Shown here piece by piece: positions 12,505 to 26,786 of a stretch of 64,000 nt of DNA. The stretch is from positions 79,054,620 to 79,118,619 of the forward strand of contig CM056583.1 in NCBI GenBank assembly GCA_029721435.1, read 5' to 3'. This DNA is from Gymnothorax reevesii. Taxonomy: Eukaryota; Chordata; Actinopteri; Anguilliformes; Muraenidae. The notes under the pieces are model-generated. The model ran no database searches. It was given only the letters and a program-made list of their open reading frames with translations, and had not been told where the DNA came from. The stretch's first letter is position 1. Every line of letters begins with the position of its first letter. The position numbers and the translations under genes were made by a program.

Positions 12505-14291
12505 TTTATGCCAGGGTCTTCCTTTCTAAAACAGATAGAGAATTACATTCCTCCAGAGGATGCAAGGTATTAGTGTCTAAAAAGTCTGCTCACTGGAGCT
12601 CTCTTCTGTCCACTTACGCTCAGCATTAAAACTCCTGCTCTTCGAGCAGTAGTGGCCATACAGGTAACCAGAGTTAAGGTTCATAAGGCCTGGACCTTCT
12701 TGTAAGTTGTAACATAAGCAGTATAAAATGTGACATAAGAGGGTGGGATGTAAAAAAGCTGCTGGCAATTATCAACATCTTATTCTAATTCGTTAGGGCA
12801 ATGAAACTCATCACTCCACCAGTAAAACATCCCAGAGTTTTCTATTCAGCAGCAAAGATCATCCACTGGTGTTGTCCTGTTGGTGAGATTTTATCTTGAT
12901 TATTCATCCTTCATTGAATAGGGTAACGCATGGTGTAATCTCATATGCAACTCAGCTCTCTGTAAGCTCTCTGTAAATTAACAGTACTCTTCAAAAGTGT
13001 GGAATCACTGAGAAATATTTTGTTATTTTATTTTGAAAGAAATTAATACTTTTTTTTTTTTCAAACAGCCAAGTATTGATTGATTAATCTGACCTTATTT
13101 CTGGAATTGTACTGTGACAAAAGACTTTTTTAGGTGATAGTGAAGGAAAGGGGTGAGTTGAAGTCTTCCTCTTTTTATGAAAGGTGCAAGTAGTTCTCAT
13201 CTTAAAAAATGAATATTGGCTCCCAAAAAAATTAATGTCCGGGAAAACTCTTGCCTCCTCATCACCAGCAAAAGGTATGTTTAGCAAATTACATTTCCTT
13301 TTTTCGTACTTATAAAAAAACCGTACAATTTATATTATTGCTGGTCTGGAGACCTTCATCTGGAGATTAACATTGAACTAGGCCCGTGGAGCTGAAGGAA
13401 TAGGGAGCTCAGAAAAAAGCATCATTCTCCACTGCGGACTATTCATTCAGAAATCTTCCTGATCATTTGTGTCATTGTTAGCTGAACTGCTGTCTTTATT
13501 CATTTCTCTGTTGCTCGTGATTGGTTTAACTCGCTGAGGGAAGTTCACATCATCCATTTTTTTTTCAGGAAAAATCTTGAGTTTTCACTAGTTTGTTGAT
13601 TTTCATGTTTGTCAGTCTGTCTGTCTATGAGCACTCTAGTATCCGCAATTCTTCAGTCATTGACTTGAAAGTTTTAACACTGGAGGCCATAGGTCCAAGA
13701 GAAAAGCTTATTTGAGAAGGTAAGGTCAGAGGTACGTGTCATGGTTGTAGAAAAGCATAAAAACCTCCTATTTGCCAGTATCTCTCTTCCAAAAATGTAC
13801 TGAAACATGGAACGAATGACATAATGTTCTGTTTCTTTCATGTTCTCTGGTTTATGTGCGTGTCATTAAGGGAAAGATCTAATTTGTCTGGCTTTCTACG
13901 TCTGTGTTTGTTTACCTGTGCTCAACCTAGCGTCCACTATTTTTCAGCTTTTGACTTTGAATTTGTACCATACAAAGCCATATTTCCAAAGAGGAAGATG
14001 GTCATTTTTGGCTTGGCAAGGTGTAATGTCAAGGTCGTAGAAAAGGTAAAGCTTCTTTTGGCCTAAATGTCGTTCAAAAAAATATCAGAAAGATAGAATG
14101 AACGCCAAAATATTTTAACTTTTATCAAATGCCGTTACATGCGTTTGTTCTTCTTTGCTTTTTTTTTTGTTTTGCTTTCTCAGAATTTGAAAAAGCAGCC
14201 ATCTTTGACTCTGAGAACAACAGACAAAAAGCAAGACCCTGATTGGAGGGCTGCACTCATGATGGACATGTCATTTTTGTGAATGCTGACC
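12505..14291 (+). repeat. Array unit 8 (1,787 bp), type B
   Basis: Copy of unit 4 with the same type B marks. Private changes include tttatgcc at the start, gtaacataagcag near 12709 (shared with units 9 and 13) and ttaattt replaced by tttatatt near 13328. Confidence 0.9.
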
Positions 14292-16077
14292 TCTACCCCA
14301 GGGTCTTCCTTTCTAAAACAGATAGAGAATTACATTCCTCCAGAGGATGCAAGGTATTAGTGTCTAAAAAGTCTGCTCACTGGAGTTCTCTTCTGTCCAC
14401 TTATGCTCAGCATTAAAACTCCTGCTCTTCGAGCAGTAGTGGCCATACAGGTAACCAGAGTTAAGGTTCATAAGGCCTGGACCTTCTTGTAAGTTGTAAC
14501 ATAAGCAGTATAAAATGTGACATAAGAAGGTGGGATGTAAAAAAGCTGCTGGCAATTATCAACATCATATTCTAATTCGTTAGGGCAATGAGACTCATCA
14601 CTCCACCAGGAAAACATCCCAGAGTTTTCTATTCAGCAGCAAAGATCATCCACTGGTGTTGTCCTGTTGGTGAGATGGTATCTTGATTATTCATCCTTCA
14701 TTGAATAGGGTAACGCATTGTGTAATCCCATATGCAACTCAGCTCTCTGTAAGCTCTCTTTAAATTAACAGTACTCTTCAAAAGTGTGGAATCACTGAGA
14801 AATATTTTGTTATTTTATTTTGAAAGAAAACAATACTTTTTTTTTTTTCAAACAGCCAAGTATTCATTGATTATCCTGACCTTATTTCAGGATATGTACT
14901 GTGACAAAAGAGTTTTTTAGGTGATAGTGAAGGAAAGGGGTGAGTTGAAGTCTTCCTCTTTTTATGAAAGGTGCAAGTAGTTCTCATCTTAAAAAATGAA
15001 TATTGGCTCCCAAAAAAATTAATGTCCGGGAAAACTCTTGCCTCCTCATAATCAGCAAAAGGTATGTTTAGCAAATTACATTTCATTTTTCGTACTTATA
15101 AAAAAACCATACAATTTGTATTATTGCTGGTCTGGAGACCTTCATCTGGAGATAACATTGAACTAGGCCCGTGGAGCTGAAGGAATAGGGAGCTCAGAAA
15201 AAAGCATCATTCTCCACTGCGGACTATTCATTCAGAAATCTTCCTGATCATTTGTGTCATTGTTAGCTGAACTGCTGTCTTTATTCATTTCTCTGTTGCT
15301 CGTGATTGGTTTAACTCGCTGAGGGAAGTTCACATCATCCATTTTTTTTTCAGGAAAAATCTTGAGTTTTCACTAGTTTGTTGATTTTAATGTTTGTCAG
15401 TCTGTCTGTCTATGAGCACTCTAGTATCCGCAATTCTTCAGTCATTGACTTGAAATTTTTAACACTGGAGGCCATAGGTCCAAGAGAAAAGCTTATTTGA
15501 GAAGATAAGGTCAGAGGTACGTGTCATGGTTGTAGAAAAGCATAAAAACCTCCTATTTGCCAGTATCTCTCTTCCAAAAATGTACTGAAACATGGAACGA
15601 ATGACATAATGTTCTGTTTCTTTCATGTTCTCTGGTTTATGTGCGTGTCATTAAGGGAAAGATTTAATTTGTCTGGCTTTCTACGTCTGTGTTTGTTTAC
15701 CTGTGCTCAACCTAGCGTCCACTATTTTTCAGCTTTTGACTTTGAATTTGTACCATACAAAGCCATATTTCCAAAGAGGAAGATGGTCATTTTTGGCTTG
15801 GCAAGGTGTAATGTCAAGGACGTAGAAAAGGTAAAGCTTCTTTTGGCCTAAATGTCGTTCAAAAAAATATCAGAAAGATAGAATGAACGCCAAAATATTT
15901 TAACTTTTATCAAATGCCGTTACATGCGTTTGTTCTTCTTTGCTTTTTTTTTTTGTTTTGCTTTCTCAGAATTTGAAAAAGCAGCCATCTTTGACTCTGA
16001 GAACAACAGACAAAAAGCAAGACCCTGATTGGAGGGCTGCACTCATGATGGACATGTCATTTTTGTGAATGCTGACC
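14292..16077 (+). repeat. Array unit 9 (1,786 bp), type C
   Basis: Copy of unit 5 with both type C marks, caggatatgtactg near 14887 and aaggacgtag near 15816. Confidence 0.9.
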
Positions 16078-17860
16078 TCTACCCCAGGGTCTTCCTTTCT
16101 AAAACAGATAGAGAATTACATTCCTCCAGAGGATGCAAGGTATTAGTGTCTAAAAAGTCTGCTCACTGGAGTTCTCTTCTGTCCACTTATGCTCAGCATT
16201 AAAACTCCTGCTCTTCGAGCAGTAGTGGCCATACAGGTAACCAGAGTTAAGGTTCATAAGGCCTGGACCGTCTTGTAAGTTGTAACACAAGCAGTATAAA
16301 ATGTGACATAAGAAGGTGGGATTTTAAAAAGCTGCTGGCAATTATCAACATCATATACTAATTAGTCAGGGCAATGAGACTCATCACTCCACCAGGAAAA
16401 CATCCCAGAGTTTTCTATTCAGCAGCAAAGATCATCCACTGGTGTTGTCCTGTTGGTGAGATGTTATCTTGATTATTCATCCTTCATTAAATAGGGTAAC
16501 GCATTGTGTAATCTCATATGCAACTCAGCTCTCTGTAAGCTCTCAGTAAATTAACAGTACTCTTCAAAAGTGTGGAATCACTGAGAAATATTATGTTATT
16601 TTATTTTGAAAGAAAACAATACTTTTTTTTTTTTTTCAAACAGCCAAGTATTCATTGATTATTCTGACCTTATTTCAGGAATTGTACTGTGACAAAAGAC
16701 TTTTTTAGGTGATAGTGAAGGAAAGGGGTGAGTTGAAGCCTTCCTCTTTCTATGAAAGGTGCAAGTAGTTCTCTTAAAAAATGAATATTGGCTCCCAAAA
16801 AAATTAATGTCCGGGCAAACTCTTGCCTCCTCATAATCAGCAAAAGGTATGTTTAGCAAATTACATTTCATTTTTCGTACTTATAAAAAAACCATACAAT
16901 TTGTATTATTTCTGGTCTGGAGACCTTCATCTGGAGAATAACAATGAACTAGGCCCGTGGAGCTGAAGGAATAGGGAGCTCAGAAAAAAGCATCATTCTC
17001 CACTGCGGACTGTTCATTCAGAAATCTTCCTGATCATTTGTGTCATTGTTAGCTGTACTGCTGCCTTTATACATTTCTCTGTTGCTCGTGATTGGTTTAA
17101 CTCGCTGAGGGAAGTTCACATCATCCATTTTTTTTTCAGGAAAAATCTTGAGTTTTCACTAGTTTGTTGATTTTCATGATTGTCAGTCTGTCTGTCTATG
17201 AGCACTCTAGTATCCGCAATTCTTCAGTCATTGACTTGAAATTTTTAACACTGGAGGCCAAATGTCCAAGAGAAAAGCTTATTTGAGAAGATAAGGTCAG
17301 AGGTAAGTGTCATGGTTGTAGAAAAGCATAAAAACCTCCTATTTGCCAGTATCTCTCTTCCAAATATTTACTGAAACATGGAACGAATGACATAATGTTC
17401 TGTTTCTCTCATGTTCTCTGGTTTATGTGCGTGTCATTAAGGGAAAGATTTAATTTGTCTGGCTTTCTACGTCTGTGTTTGTTTACCTGTGCTCAATCAA
17501 GCGTCCACTATCCTTCAGCTTTTGACTTTGAATTTGTACCATACAAAGCCATATTTCCAAAGAGGAAGATGGTCATTTTTGGCTTGGCAAGGTGTAATGT
17601 CAAGGTCGTAGAAAAGGTAAAGCTTCTTTTGGCCTAAATCTCGTTCAAAAAAATATCAGAAAGATAGAATGAACGCCAAAATATTTTAACTTTTATCAAA
17701 TGCCGTTACATGCGTTTCTTCTGATTTGCTTTTTTTTGTTTTGCTTTTTCAGAATTTGAATAAGCTGCCATCTTTGACCCTGAGAACAACAGACAAAAAG
17801 CAAGACCCTGATTGGAGGGCTGCACTCATGATGGACATGTCATTTTTGTGAATGCCGACC
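16078..17860 (+). repeat. Array unit 10 (1,783 bp), type D
   Basis: Copy of unit 6 with all type D marks. It adds catatactaattag near 16350 and actatccttcagc near 17507, both also present in unit 12, so unit 12 was copied from unit 10 rather than unit 6. Confidence 0.9.
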
Positions 17861-19646
17861 TCTACCCCAGGGTCTTCCTTTCTAAAACAGATAGAGAATT
17901 ACATTCCTCCAGAGGATGCAAGGTATTAGTGTCTAAAAAGTCTGCTCACTGGAGCTCTCTTCTGTCCACTTATGCTCAGCATTAAAACTCCTGCTCTTCG
18001 AGCAGTAGTGGCCATACAGGTAACCAGAGTTAAGGTTCATAAGGCCTGGACCTTCTTGTAAGTTGTAACACAAGCAGTATAAAATGTGACATAAGAGGGT
18101 GGGATGTAAAAAAGCTGCTGGCAATTATAAACATCTTATTCTAATTTGTTAGGGCAATGAGACTCATCACTCCACCAGTAAAACATCCCAGAGTTTTCTA
18201 TTCAGCAGCAAAGATCATCCACTGGTGTTGTCCTGTTGGTGAGATGGTATCTTGATTATTCATCCTTCATTGAATAGGGTAACGCATTGTGTAATCCCAT
18301 ATGCAACTCAGCTCTCTGTAAGCTCTCTTTAAATTAACAGTACTCTTCAAAAGTGTGGAATCACTGAGAAATATTTTGTTATTTTATTTTGAAAGAAAAC
18401 AATACTTTTTTTTTTTTCAAACAGCCAAGTATTCATTGATTATCCTGACCTTATTTCAGGATATGTACTGTGACAAAAGAGTTTTTTAGGTGATAGTGAA
18501 GGAAAGGGGTGAGTTGAAGTCTTCCTCTTTTTATGAAAGGTGCAAGTAGTTCTCATCTTAAAAAATGAATATTGGCTCCCAAAAAAATTAATGTCCGGGA
18601 AAACTCTTGCCTCCTCATAATCAGCAAAAGGTATGTTTAGCAAATTACATTTCATTTTTCGTACTTATAAAAAAACCATACAATTTGTATTATTGCTGGT
18701 CTGGAGACCTTCATCTGGAGATAACATTGAACTAGGCCCGTGGAGCTGAAGGAATAGGGAGCTCAGAAAAAAGCATCATTCTCCACTGCGGACTATTCAT
18801 TCAGAAATCTTCCTGATCATTTGTGTCATTGTTAGCTGTACTGCTGTCTTTATACATTTCTCTGTTGCTCGTGATTGGTTTAACTCGCTGAGGGAAGTTC
18901 ACATCATCCATTTTTTTTTCAGGAAAAATCTTGAGTTTTCACTAGTTTGTTGATTTTAATGTTTGTCAGTCTGTCTGTCTATGAGCACTCTAGTATCCGC
19001 AATTCTTCAGTCATTGACTTGAAATTTTTAACACTGGAGGCCATAGGTCCAAGAGAAAAGCTTATTTGAGAAGATAAGGTCAGAGGTACGTGTCATGGTT
19101 GTAGAAAAGCATAAAAACCTCCTATTTGCCAGTATCTCTCTTCCAAAAATGTACTGAAACATGGAACGAATGACATAATGTTCTGTTTCTTTCATGTTCT
19201 CTGGTTTATGTGCGTGTCATTAAGGGAAAGATTTAATTTGTCTGGCTTTCTACGTCTGTGTTTGTTTACCTGTGCTCAACCTAGCGTCCACTATTTTTCA
19301 GCTTTTGACTTTGAATTTGTACCATACAAAGCCATATTTCCAAAGAGGAAGATGGTCATTTTTGGCTTGGCAAGGTGTAATGTCAAGGACGTAGAAAAGG
19401 TAAAGCTTCTTTTGGCCTAAATGTCGTTCAAAAAAATATCAGAAAGATAGAATGAACGCCAAAATATTTTAACTTTTATCAAATGCCGTTACATGCGTTT
19501 GTTCTTCTTTGCTTTTTTTTTTTGTTTTGCTTTCTCAGAATTTGAAAAAGCAGCCATCTTTGACTCTGAGAACAACAGACAAAAAGCAAGACCCTGATTG
19601 GAGGGCTGCACTCATGATGGACATGTCATTTTTGTGAATGCTGACC
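17861..19646 (+). repeat. Array unit 11 (1,786 bp), A/C chimera
   Basis: The first few hundred bases carry type A marks (attataaacatcttattc near 18125). From about 18295 on it is type C (gtaatcccatatgc, caggatatgtactg near 18456, aaggacgtag near 19385). The join lies between about 18180 and 18295, where types A and C are alike. Confidence 0.88.
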
Positions 19647-21429
19647 TCTACCCCAGGGTCTTCCTTTCTAAAACAGATAGAGAATTACATTCCTCCAGAG
19701 GATGCAAGGTATTAGTGTCTAAAAAGTCTGCTCACTGGAGTTCTCTTCTGTCCACTTATGCTCAGCATTAAAACTCCTGCTCTTCGAGCAGTAGTGGCCA
19801 TACAGGTAACCAGAGTTAAGGTTCATAAGGCCTGGACCGTCTTGTAAGTTGTAACACAAGCAGTATAAAATGTGACATAAGAAGGTGGGATTTTAAAAAG
19901 CTGCTGGCAATTATCAACATCATATACTAATTAGTCAGGGCAATGAGACTCATCACTCCACCAGGAAAACATCCCAGAGTTTTCTATTCAGCAGCAAAGA
20001 TCATCCACTGGTGTTGTCCTGTTGGTGAGATGTTATCTTGATTATTCATCCTTCATTAAATAGGGTAACGCATTGTGTAATCTCATATGCAACTCAGCTC
20101 TCTGTAAGCTCTCAGTAAATTAACAGTACTCTTCAAAAGTGTGGAATCACTGAGAAATATTATGTTATTTTATTTTGAAAGAAAACAATACTTTTTTTTT
20201 TTTTTCAAACAGCCAAGTATTCATTGATTATTCTGACCTTATTTCAGGAATTGTACTGTGACAAAAGACTTTTTTAGGTGATAGTGAAGGAAAGGGGTGA
20301 GTTGAAGCCTTCCTCTTTCTATGAAAGGTGCAAGTAGTTCTCTTAAAAAATGAATATTGGCTCCCAAAAAAATTAATGTCCGGGCAAACTCTTGCCTCCT
20401 CATAATCAGCAAAAGGTATGTTTAGCAAATTACATTTCATTTTTCGTACTTATAAAAAAACCATACAATTTGTATTATTTCTGGTCTGGAGACCTTCATC
20501 TGGAGAATAACAATGAACTAGGCCCGTGGAGCTGAAGGAATAGGGAGCTCAGAAAAAAGCATCATTCTCCACTGCGGACTGTTCATTCAGAAATCTTCCT
20601 GATCATTTGTGTCATTGTTAGCTGTACTGCTGCCTTTATACATTTCTCTGTTGCTCGTGATTGGTTTAACTCGCTGAGGGAAGTTCACATCATCCATTTT
20701 TTTTTCAGGAAAAATCTTGAGTTTTCACTAGTTTGTTGATTTTCATGATTGTCAGTCTGTCTGTCTATGAGCACTCTAGTATCCGCAATTCTTCAGTCAT
20801 TGACTTGAAATTTTTAACACTGGAGGCCAAATGTCCAAGAGAAAAGCTTATTTGAGAAGATAAGGTCAGAGGTAAGTGTCATGGTTGTAGAAAAGCATAA
20901 AAACCTCCTATTTGCCAGTATCTCTCTTCCAAATATTTACTGAAACATGGAACGAATGACATAATGTTCTGTTTCTCTCATGTTCTCTGGTTTATGTGCG
21001 TGTCATTAAGGGAAAGATTTAATTTGTCTGGCTTTCTACGTCTGTGTTTGTTTACCTGTGCTCAATCAAGCGTCCACTATCCTTCAGCTTTTGACTTTGA
21101 ATTTGTACCATACAAAGCCATATTTCCAAAGAGGAAGATGGTCATTTTTGGCTTGGCAAGGTGTAATGTCAAGGTCGTAGAAAAGGTAAAGCTTCTTTTG
21201 GCCTAAATCTCGTTCAAAAAAATATCAGAAAGATAGAATGAACGCCAAAATATTTTAACTTTTATCAAATGCCGTTACATGCGTTTCTTCTGATTTGCTT
21301 TTTTTTGTTTTGCTTTTTCAGAATTTGAAAAAGCTGCCATCTTTGACCCTGAGAACAACAGACAAAAAGCAAGACCCTGATTGGAGGGCTGCACTCATGA
21401 TGGACATGTCATTTTTGTGAATGCTGACC
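19647..21429 (+). repeat. Array unit 12 (1,783 bp), type D
   Basis: Type D copy matching unit 10 at its extra private sites (catatactaattag near 19920, actatccttcag near 21076). Offset to unit 10 is 3,569 bp, two units. Confidence 0.9.
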
Positions 21430-23212
21430 TCTACCCCAGGGTCTTCCTTTCTAAAACAGATAGAGAATTACATTCCTCCAGAGGATGCAAGGTATTAGTG
21501 TCTAAAAAGTCTGCTCACTGGAGCTCTCTTCTGTCCACTTACGCTCAGCATTAAAACTCCTGCTCTTCGAGCAGTAGTGGCCATACAGGTAACCAGAGTT
21601 AAGGTTCATAAGGCCTGGACCTTCTTGTAAGTTGTAACATAAGCAGTATAAAATGTGACATAAGAGGGTGGGATGTAAAAAAGCTGCTGGCAATTATCAA
21701 CATCTTATTCTAATTCGTTAGGGCAATGAAACTCATCACTCCACCAGTAAAACATCCCAGAGTTTTCTATTCAGCAGCAAAGATCATCCACTGGTGTTGT
21801 CCTGTTGGTGAGATTTTATCTTGATTATTCATCCTTCATTGAATAGGGTAACGCATGGTGTAATCTCATATGCAACTCAGCTCTCTGTAAGCTCTCTGTA
21901 AATTAACAGTACTCTTCAAAAGTGTGGAATCACTGAGAAATATTTTGTTATTTTATTTTGAAAGAAATTAATACTTTTTTTTTTTCAAACAGCCAAGTAT
22001 TGATTGATTAATCTGACCTTATTTCTGGAATTGTACTGTGACAAAAGACTTTTTTAGGTGATAGTGAAGGAAAGGGGTGAGTTGAAGTCTTCCTCTTTTT
22101 ATGAAAGGTGCAAGTAGTTCTCATCTTAAAAAATGAATATTGGCTCCCAAAAAAATTAATGTCCGGGAAAACTCTTGCCTCCTCATCACCAGCAAAAGGT
22201 ATGTTTAGCAAATTACATTTCATTTTTCATACTTATAAAAAGACCATACAATTTGTATTATTTCTGGTCTGGAGACCTTCATCTGGAGAATAACATTGAA
22301 CTCGGCCCGTGGAGCTGAAGGAATAGGGAGCTCAGAAAAAAGCATCATTCTCCACTGGGGACTGTTCATTCAGAAATCTTCCTGATCATTTGTCTCATTG
22401 TTAGCTGTACTGCTGTGTTTATACATTTCTCTGTTGCTCGTGATTGGTTTAACTCGCTGAAGGAAGTTCACATCATCCGTTTTTTTTCAGGAAAAATCTT
22501 GAGTTTCCACTAGTTTGTTGATTTTCATGTTTGTCAGTCTGTCTGTCTATGAGCACTCTAGTATCCACAATTCTTCAGTCATTGACTTGAAATTTTTAAC
22601 ACTGGAGGCCATATGTCCAAGAGAAAAGCTTGTTTGAGAAGATAAGGTCAGAGGTAAGTGTCATGGTTGTAGAAAAGCATAAAAACCTCCTATTTGCCAG
22701 TATTTCTCCTCCAAAAATTTACTGAAACATGGAACGAATGACATAATGTTCTGTTTCTCTCATGTTCTCTGGTTTATGTGCGTGTCATTAAGGGAAAGAT
22801 TTAATTTGTCTGGCTTTCTACGTCTGTGTTTGTTTACCTGTGCTCAATCTAGCATCCACTATTCTTTAGCTTTTGACTTTGAATTTGTACCATACAAAGC
22901 CATATTTCCAAAGAGGAAGATGGTCATTTTTGGCTTGGCAAGGTGTTATGTCAAGGTCGTAGAAAAGGTAAAGCTTCTTTTGGCCTAAATGTCGTTCAAA
23001 AAAATATCAGAAAGATAGAATAAACGCCAAAATATTTTAGCTTTTATCAAATGCCGTTACATGCGTTTGTTCTTCTTTGCTTTTTTTTTGTTTTGCTTTC
23101 TCAGAATTTGAAAAAGCAGCCATCTTTGACCCTGAGAACAACAGACAAAAAGCAAGACCCTGATTGGAGGGCTGCACTCATGATGGACATGTCATTTTTG
23201 TGAATGCTGACC
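21430..23212 (+). repeat. Array unit 13 (1,783 bp), B-like
   Basis: B-like marks: gcaatgaaactc near 21724, gagattttatc near 21811, attgattgattaatc near 21998. Shares gtaacataagcag with units 8 and 9. Private gcttgtttgagaag near 22628. Confidence 0.9.
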
Positions 23213-25000
23213 TCTACCCCAGGGTCTTCCTTTCTAAAACAGATAGAGAATTACATTCCTCCAGAGGATGCAAGGTATTAGTGTCTAAAAAGTCTGCTCA
23301 CTGGAGCTCTCTTCTGTCCACTTATGCTCAGCATTAAAACTCCTGCTCTTCGAGCAGTAGTGGCCATACAGGTAACCAGAGATAAGGTTCATGAGGCCTG
23401 GACCTTCTTGTAAGTTGTAACAAAAGCAGTATAAAATGTGACATAAGAGGGTGGGATGTTAAAAAGCTGCTGGCAATTATCAACATCATATTCTAATTCG
23501 TTAGGGCAATGAGACTCATCACTCCACCAGGAAAACATCCCAGAGTTTTCTATTCAGCAGCAAAGATCATCCACTGGTGTTGTCCTGTTGGTAAGATGTT
23601 ATCTTGATTATTCATCCTTCATTGAATAGGGTAACGCATTGTGTAATCTCATATGCAACTCAGCTCTCTGTAAGCTCTCTGTAAATTAACAGTACTCTTC
23701 AAAAGTGTGGAATCACTGAGAAATATTTTGTTATTTTATTTTGAAAGAAATTAATACTTTTTTTTTTTTTTTCAAACAGCCAAGTATTGATTGATTAATC
23801 TGACCTTATTTCTGGAATTGTACTGTGACAAAAGACTTTTTTAGGTGATAGTGAAGGAAAGGGGTGAGTTGAAGTCTTCCTCTTTTTATGAAAGGTGCAA
23901 GTAGTTCTCATCTTAAAAAATGAATATTGGCTCCCAAAAAAATTAATGTCCGGGAAAACTCTTGCCTCCTCATCACCAGCAAAAGGTATGTTTAGCAAAT
24001 TACATTTCATTTTTCGTACTTATAAAAAAACCATACAATTTGTATTATTGCTGGTCTGGAGACCTTCATCTGGAGATTAACATTGAACTAGGCCCGTGGA
24101 GCTGAAGGAATAGGGAGCTCAGAAAAAAGCATCATTCTCCACTGGGGACTGTTCATTCAGAAATCTTCCTGATCATTTGTCTCATTGTTAGCTGTACTGC
24201 TGTGTTTATACATTTCTTTGTTGCTCGTGATTGGTTTAACTCGCTGAGGGAAGTTCACATCATCCGTTTTTTTTCAGGAAAAATCTTGAGTTTTCACTAG
24301 TTTGTTGATTTTCATGTTTGTCAGTCTGTCTGTCTATGAGCACTCTAGTATCCACAATTCTTCAGTCATTGACTTGAAATTTTTAACACTGGAGGCCATA
24401 TGTCCAAGAGAAAAGCTTATTTGAGAAGATAAGGTCAGAGGTAAGTGTCATGGTTGTAGAAAAGCATAAAAACCTCCTATTTGCCAGTATTTCTCCTCCA
24501 AAAATGTACTGAAACATGGAACGAATGACATAATGTTCTGTTTCTCTCATGTTCTCTGGTTTATGTGCGTGTCATTAAGGGAAAGATTTAATTTGTCTGG
24601 CTTTCTACGTCTGTGTTTGTTTACCTGTGCTCAATCTAGCGTCCACTATTCTTCAGCTTTTGACTTTGAATTTGTACCATACAAAGCCATATTTCCAAAG
24701 AGGAAGATGGTCATTTTTGGCTTGGCAAGGTGTAATGTCAAGGTCGTAGAAAAGGTAAAGCTCCTTTTGGCCTAAATCTCGATCAAAAAAATATCAGAAA
24801 GATAGAATGAACGCCAAAATATTTTAACTTTTATCAAATGCCGTTACATGCGATTCTTCTTCTTTTCTTTTTTTTTGTTTTGCTTTCTCAGAATTTGAAA
24901 AAGCTGCCATCTTTGACCCTGAGAACAACAGACAAAAAGCAAGACCCTGGATTGGAGGGCTGCACTCATGATGGACATGTCATTTTTGTGAATGCTGACC
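23213..25000 (+). repeat. Array unit 14 (1,788 bp), B-like
   Basis: B-like in its middle (attgattgattaatc near 23787). Its minus-strand short ORF is lost because the usual gggatgtaaaaaagc reads gggatgttaaaaagc near 23453. Confidence 0.9.
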
Positions 25001-26786
25001 TCTATGCCAGGGTCTTCCTTTCTAAAACAGATAGAGAATTACATTCCTCCAGAGGATGCAAGGTATTAGTGTCTAAAAAGTCTGCTCACTGGAGCTCTCT
25101 TCTGTCCACTTATGCTCAGCATTAAAACTCCTGCTCTTCGAGCAGTAGTGGCCATACAGGTAACCAGAGTTAAGGTTCATAAGGCCTGGACCTTCTTGTA
25201 AGTTGTAACACAAGCAGTATAAAATGTGACATAAGAGGGTGGGATGTAAAAAAGCTGCTGGCAATTATCAACATCTTATTCTAATTCGTTAGGGCAATGA
25301 AACTCATCACTCCACCAGTAAAACATCCCAGAGTTTTCTATTCAGCAGCAAAGATCATCCACTGGTGTTGTCCTGTTGGTGAGATGTTATCTTGATTATT
25401 CATCCTTCATTGAATAGGGTAACGCATTGTGTAATCTCATATGCAACTCAGCTCTCTGTAAGCTCTCTGTAAATTAACAGTACTCTTCAAAAGTGTGGAA
25501 TCACTGAGAAATATTTTGTTATTTTATTTTGAAAGAAATTAATACTTTTTTTTTTTTTTCAAACAGCCAAGTATTGATTGATTAATCTGACCTTATTTCT
25601 GGAATTGTACTGTGACAAAAGACTTTTTTAGGTGATAGTGAAGGAAAGGGGTGAGTTGAAGTCTTCCTCTTTTTATGAAAGGTGCAAGTAGTTCTCATCT
25701 TAAAAAATGAATATTGGCTCTCAAAAAAATTAATGTCCGGGCAAACTCTTGCCTCCTCATCACCAGCAAAAGGTATGTTTAGCAAATTACATTTCATTTT
25801 TCGTACTTATAAAAAAACCATACAATTTGTATTATTGCTGGTCTGGAGACCTTCATCTGGAGAATAACATTGAACTAGGCCCGTGGAGCTTAAGGAATAG
25901 GGAGCTCAGAAAAAAGCATCATTCTCCACCGCGGACTGTTCATTCAGAAATCTTCCTGATCATTTGTCTCATTGTTAGCTGTACTGCTGTCTTTATACAT
26001 TTCTCTGTTGCTCGTGATTGGTTTAACTCGCTGAGGGAAATTCACATCATCCGTTTTTTTTCAGGCAAAATCTTGAGTTTTCACTAGTTTGTTGATTTTC
26101 ATGTTTGTCAGTCTGTCTGTCTATGAGCACTCTAGTATCCGCAATTCTTCAGTCATTGACTTGAAATTTTTAACACTGGAGGCCGTATGTCCAAGAGAAA
26201 AGCTTATTTGAGAAGATAAGGTCAGAGGTAAGTGTCATGGTTGTAGAAAAGCATAAAAACCTCCTATTTGCCAGTATTTCTCTTCCAAATATTTACTGAA
26301 ACATGGAACGAATGACATAATGTTCTGTTTCTCTCATGTTCTCTGGTTTATGTGCGTGTCATTAAGGGAAAGATTTAATTTGTCTGGCTTTCTACGTCTG
26401 TGTTTGTTTACCTGTGCTCAATCTAGCGTCCACTATTTTTCAGCTTTTGATTTTGAATTTGTACCATACAAAGCCATATTTCCAAAGAGGAAGATGGTCA
26501 TTTTTGGCTTGGCAAGGTGTTATGTCAAGGTCGTAGAAAAGGTAAAGCTTCTTTTGGCCTAAATGTCGTTCAAAAAAATATCAGAAAGATAGAATAAACG
26601 CCAAAATATTTTAGCTTTTATCAAATGCCGTTACATGTGTTTGTTCTTCTTTGCTTTTTTTTTGTTTTGCTTTCTCAGAATTTGAAAAAGCTGCCATCTT
26701 TGACCCTGAGAACAACAGACAAAAAGCAAGACCCTGATTGGAGGGCTGCACTCATGATGGACATGTCATTTTTGTGAATGCTGACC
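25001..26786 (+). repeat. Array unit 15 (1,786 bp), B-like
   Basis: Starts with tctatgcc as in units 4 and 8 and carries the B-like middle marks. Private ggctctcaaaa near 25716 and gagcttaaggaat near 25886. Confidence 0.9.
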
